A stretch of 64,000 bases of DNA. Origin: Bacteroidota bacterium. Its GTDB lineage: Bacteria > Bacteroidota > Ignavibacteria > Ignavibacteriales > Ignavibacteriaceae. The stretch lies in NCBI GenBank assembly GCA_021777835.1, contig JAJYDC010000004.1, positions 62,001 to 126,000 on the forward strand, given 5' to 3'. Positions 60,578-64,000 of the stretch are shown here, one piece after another. Positions within the stretch are counted from its first letter, which is position 1, and each line of letters starts with the position of its first letter. The notes beneath the pieces are model-generated. The model worked only from the letters and a program-made list of their open reading frames with translations, was not told the DNA's origin and ran no database searches. A program made the position numbers and the translations under genes.

Positions 60578-61018
60578 TTATCCAGCTTGGCTTCTTTTGA
60601 AATCATTCAGATACATTTTTGTTAATTCCAGATCTGAAATAAGATCCGTTAGATTGGAAAAACTTTGCTGATTAAGTTGAAAGAAATTCTCCTCAAAGTG
60701 TTTCTTTAAGTCTGTGTCGGATTTCTGAATTATTTGGCCTAATTGCAAAGTTATTTTTTCCATTGTTGAAGAGAAATCTCTTCTTATATCTTCAAAGTTT
60801 TTAATTTCGGAATTTCCTGAGTGATTCTTAATTATACGCATTAAGCCCATTGCGTATTTTGCCGAGAATAATAAATCCTCAAATCCTCTTTGATTGGAAT
60901 TATCAACCGCAAGTTGGAAAATTCTTAAAACTTCAATTTTTCTTTTTAATTTTGATTTTGAAAATCTTTCTATTTCATTAACAAAATCTTCAGGCTTTAT
61001 TAAATAAACATCATTCAT
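60578..61018 (-). CDS. Hypothetical, predicted all-helical protein
   Basis: 146 aa complete ORF; no recognised family motif. Confidence 0.65.
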   Translation of the reverse strand: MNDVYLIKPEDFVNEIERFSKSKLKRKIEVLRIFQLAVDNSNQRGFEDLLFSAKYAMGLMRIIKNHSGNSEIKNFEDIRRDFSSTMEKITLQLGQIIQKSDTDLKKHFEENFFQLNQQSFSNLTDLISDLELTKMYLNDFKRSQAG

Positions 61019-61043
61019 ATCGTCTTTTAAATTTTCTGTAAAC

Positions 61044-61685
61044 TTATGATTTTACTCCAAGGCCAATACCGTCACCTATTGGAATTATAGTTGAGTTTAA
61101 GGTTTTTTGTGAAGTGAATAATTGGTTAAACTCACGAATATATTTTGTAGATGTTTTATACTCAGCAGGAACTTTTTGAGATGCAGTAAATCCTTTCCAC
61201 AGAAGATTATCTACAAAGATTATCCCATTCTTTTTCAAAAGGATTAAGCAATAATCAAACAACTGTTTATAGTCATTCTTGTCCGCATCAAGAAAGATGA
61301 AGTCGTATTTTTTTTTGAGTCCCGGCATAATATCAAATGCATTTCCCTCCATTATAACAATTTTATCATTAAGGCCGGCCTTGAGGATATTCTCTTTTGC
61401 TAATTTTATATTATCACTACTTTTTTCAATAGTATGCAGGATACTTTTTTTCTTTAGATTTCTAGCAATTCTAATAGAAGAATAAGCAATGGCAGTACCC
61501 AGTTCAAGAACTCGTTTAGGTGCAGCCATTGAGATCAGGATTTCTAAAAACTTAGCGGAGTCTTTTGATAAAATAGGCACATTATTATTTTTTGCAAACT
61601 CTTCAAGCTTAATAATAAGAGGGTCATTTTCCGATTGAAAACTTTGCAAATATTTTAACTGAGAAGGGAGAATAATATTATTCAT
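61044..61685 (-). CDS. Class I SAM-dependent O-methyltransferase (caffeoyl-CoA OMT-like)
   Basis: 213 aa; RVLELGTAIAYSSIRIA, YDFIFLDADKNDYKQLFDYCLILLKKNGIIFVDNLLWKG. Confidence 0.92.
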   Translation of the reverse strand: MNNIILPSQLKYLQSFQSENDPLIIKLEEFAKNNNVPILSKDSAKFLEILISMAAPKRVLELGTAIAYSSIRIARNLKKKSILHTIEKSSDNIKLAKENILKAGLNDKIVIMEGNAFDIMPGLKKKYDFIFLDADKNDYKQLFDYCLILLKKNGIIFVDNLLWKGFTASQKVPAEYKTSTKYIREFNQLFTSQKTLNSTIIPIGDGIGLGVKS

Positions 61686-61707
61686 ATTAAGACCTCTTAT
61701 ATAATAT

Positions 61708-63702
61708 TTATTTCAATAATAATAATTTATTGCTGTAGTTATGCCCTCCAATTGAAAGCATATAAAAATAGACACCACTTGAACAAGGCATCCCATTATC
61801 TGATTTCCCATTCCATGAAACTGTATTTGATCCTGATTGAGCCATACCGTTGAAGAGAGTTTTAACTTTTTGGCCTAATCCATTCATAATTATAATTCTT
61901 GCGCTTTGAGCATTTTGCGAATAAAATTCTATCGTCATTTTCTGGTGTATTGGATAGAAAGGATTGGGATAGCTATTACTTAATATATCTTGTGAAGAAG
62001 TTGGTAAAGTATCGCTTACCGAATTTACAATATTCGTTCCTCCACTAAAAGAGTAATAACCGGTCGCGGGTTCCTGCACCTGGCTTCCTAGACTATCGTT
62101 ATACGTGAAGTAAAACTTTACACTATCACCGGAAGGTACAAACGGAAGTACATAAGAATATTTTAGTGTGCCGTCATAACCAAGGTTTGCTGCAAGATAG
62201 TTTGATGAGTTAACCGAATAATGAAGGACTGCAGATGAGGGTTGAATTCCCTTACTGGGGAAGAATATTTTGTTAAGAGTATATTGATTTTGAGTTGAAT
62301 CATAATACAAATTTGGATAGCCGATAGCTTTTTCAGCAGAGACAAGACCGTAACCTCTATCATCATTTGGCTGTGAATAATTATCGGCTGTATGAATTAA
62401 AATTTGCCTGATCTGGACATTTGTTAATTTTGGATATGTAGAAAGCAACAAAGCCGCAACACCGGCAGCAATAGGAGTAGCAAAGGAAGTACCGCTGCCT
62501 ATTCCATAAGAACTAAATCCACTAGCCACGTCAGCGCCGTAATTATTTGCACCCAAAGCAACCAATTCAGGTTTTATTCTGCCATCGAAAGTAGGTCCCC
62601 AGGAACTGAAAGGTGTGACCTGGTTATTATCATTGACGGCGCCAATTGTAAGAGCGTTTATTCCGTCGCCGGGAGTATCGATATAATGCCAGGTATTATC
62701 GCCCTCATTACCGGCGGCAGTAACTGTTACAACGCCTCGTTGAAAAGCGAGGGCAATAGCTTTAGCGCAAATGGTAGTTTTACCATCCATGTCTTTGTAG
62801 GTATATGAATAAGTAGTATCATCAAAAATATTGTAACCAAGAGAACTTGTAGTAATATCAACGCCCATTCCTTCCATCCATTCAAGTGCGGCGGCATAAT
62901 TATCCTCTTCGATATGGCTTTCGCTTCTATCATCTTCAGTTTTAGCAAGAATAAAATGAGCACCATTAGCAACGCCGATTATGTTTCCGGGTTTATATCC
63001 ACCAATCAAAGAAAAGACGAAGGTTCCATGATCACCGGAACTTGGATCGTCACCGGGCTGCGGGGCTGTAGAGGTAACATGAAAAACATAATTATATTCT
63101 GCAATGACGCTATCGTTTACAAGAGATTCGTGCTGTTTCCATATAAAACCGTCGTCAAGAATTCCTATAATTACACCTTTACCTGTAATTCCTCTTGCGT
63201 AGACTTCAGGAATATCAGACAAATTAAATTCCTGGAAAGAAGGTCCATATAAGGTATCTGAAGCTGTGCCCATTATTTTTTGAGGAAATATTTTTTCAAT
63301 GGAATTTGAATTTTTAAATTTAAGGATCTTTACCGTATCAATTTTATTTACGAATGGTAATGCTGAAATTTGCTTTACTTGATCGTTTGTAAGATATGCC
63401 GAAACTGCATTAAACCAGTTTAATTTGTTTTCAATCTTAACGCCCAGATTTTCTAATGAAGTAACATAGCTTTGTTCAATTGGAAGGTCCTGATAGGTTA
63501 TTATATTTTTTCCCATTACTTTTTCGCGTCTTGCAATACTTCTAGCGGATAATAATTTTAAAGCACTTTGGTAAACGGCTTCCGTCTTATACAAAGCTTT
63601 TCCGGGTGCTATTCCTTTATCCTTAAAATAAATTAGATATTTAGTCTGTGAATAGGTTAGCGAAATTGTAACCAATAAAAAGAATAGTATTAGTTTTCTC
63701 AT
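61708..63702 (-). CDS. S8 family (subtilisin-like) serine peptidase with T9SS sorting domain
   Basis: 664 aa; catalytic Asp GVIIGILDDGF, His GDHGTFVFSLIGG, Ser GTSFATPIAAGVAALL; CTD SNSYPNPFYPIHQKMTIEFY...NKLLLLK. Confidence 0.95.
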   Translation of the reverse strand: MRKLILFFLLVTISLTYSQTKYLIYFKDKGIAPGKALYKTEAVYQSALKLLSARSIARREKVMGKNIITYQDLPIEQSYVTSLENLGVKIENKLNWFNAVSAYLTNDQVKQISALPFVNKIDTVKILKFKNSNSIEKIFPQKIMGTASDTLYGPSFQEFNLSDIPEVYARGITGKGVIIGILDDGFIWKQHESLVNDSVIAEYNYVFHVTSTAPQPGDDPSSGDHGTFVFSLIGGYKPGNIIGVANGAHFILAKTEDDRSESHIEEDNYAAALEWMEGMGVDITTSSLGYNIFDDTTYSYTYKDMDGKTTICAKAIALAFQRGVVTVTAAGNEGDNTWHYIDTPGDGINALTIGAVNDNNQVTPFSSWGPTFDGRIKPELVALGANNYGADVASGFSSYGIGSGTSFATPIAAGVAALLLSTYPKLTNVQIRQILIHTADNYSQPNDDRGYGLVSAEKAIGYPNLYYDSTQNQYTLNKIFFPSKGIQPSSAVLHYSVNSSNYLAANLGYDGTLKYSYVLPFVPSGDSVKFYFTYNDSLGSQVQEPATGYYSFSGGTNIVNSVSDTLPTSSQDILSNSYPNPFYPIHQKMTIEFYSQNAQSARIIIMNGLGQKVKTLFNGMAQSGSNTVSWNGKSDNGMPCSSGVYFYMLSIGGHNYSNKLLLLK

Positions 63703-63799
63703 CTTTAAATTTTCAAAGTTAATTTATTAAAGTTTATAATTCTTCATGATTGAAATATATCCCTCATACATTAAAGTAAAAAATCAAATAATTATATAC

Positions 63800-64000
63800 C
63801 TAATGAATAACAGAAAAGATTCGTTTTATTCTAATTGGATTAAGTAATTCACTTAACTTGGAAGATGACGCAGACTCATTCCAAGACCAATATATCATAA
63901 TAGCTTTCCCAACTATAAGATCCGAAGGTACAAATCCCCAAAACCGGCTATCCATGCTATCGTCTCGATTATCGCCTAATACAAAATAATAATTTTTTTT
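63800..64000 (-). CDS. lepB: Signal peptidase I, C-terminal part (5' end outside window; not in supplied ORF track)
   Basis: Minus-strand reading [43 protein letters not shown]...VIH*; GDNRDDSxDSRxWG is the signal peptidase I signature. Confidence 0.93.
   Translation of the reverse strand, partial: KKNYYFVLGDNRDDSMDSRFWGFVPSDLIVGKAIMIYWSWNESASSSKLSELLNPIRIKRIFSVIH

Noticed and set aside
1-64000. CRISPR arrays, rRNA and tRNA genes
   Set aside because: No regularly spaced direct repeats, rRNA conserved segments or tRNA-like cloverleaf sequences were recognised on reading; a tRNAscan/Infernal run would be decisive

Overview
AT-rich chromosomal window whose gene content points to the Bacteroidota/Ignavibacteria group: several proteins with type IX secretion (T9SS) C-terminal sorting domains (NYPNPFNPTT motif), a DUF4835/PorD-like gene, and many outer-membrane beta-barrels. 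Housekeeping genes include pstB (partial), phoU, gltX, serS, leuS, uvrA and lepB (partial). No rRNA, tRNA or CRISPR array was recognised. Main items for follow-up: (1) a three-receiver hybrid 'histidine kinase' whose H-box His is Gln and whose N-box Asn is Tyr, divergent from a receiver-adenylate cyclase lacking the usual transition-state Arg; (2) a GNAT / serine palmitoyltransferase-like / NAD-epimerase neighbourhood resembling bacterial ceramide synthesis; (3) two ABC exporter halves with complementary degenerate ATPase motifs, separated by a 2-hydroxyacid dehydrogenase gene; (4) a TetR-controlled apparent trans-envelope transporter with three FtsX/LolE-like permeases, one LolD-like ATPase, a LolA-like protein and an outer-membrane protein, with two near-palindromic operator candidates; (5) a T9SS surface-protein locus with a 1997-aa four-module giant, decayed paralogue fragments and a ~153-nt nested palindromic element; (6) an IS3-family element with a frameshifted orfB; (7) a GxxExxY gene with one in-frame stop. 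All calls come from reading the sequence; no database search was run.
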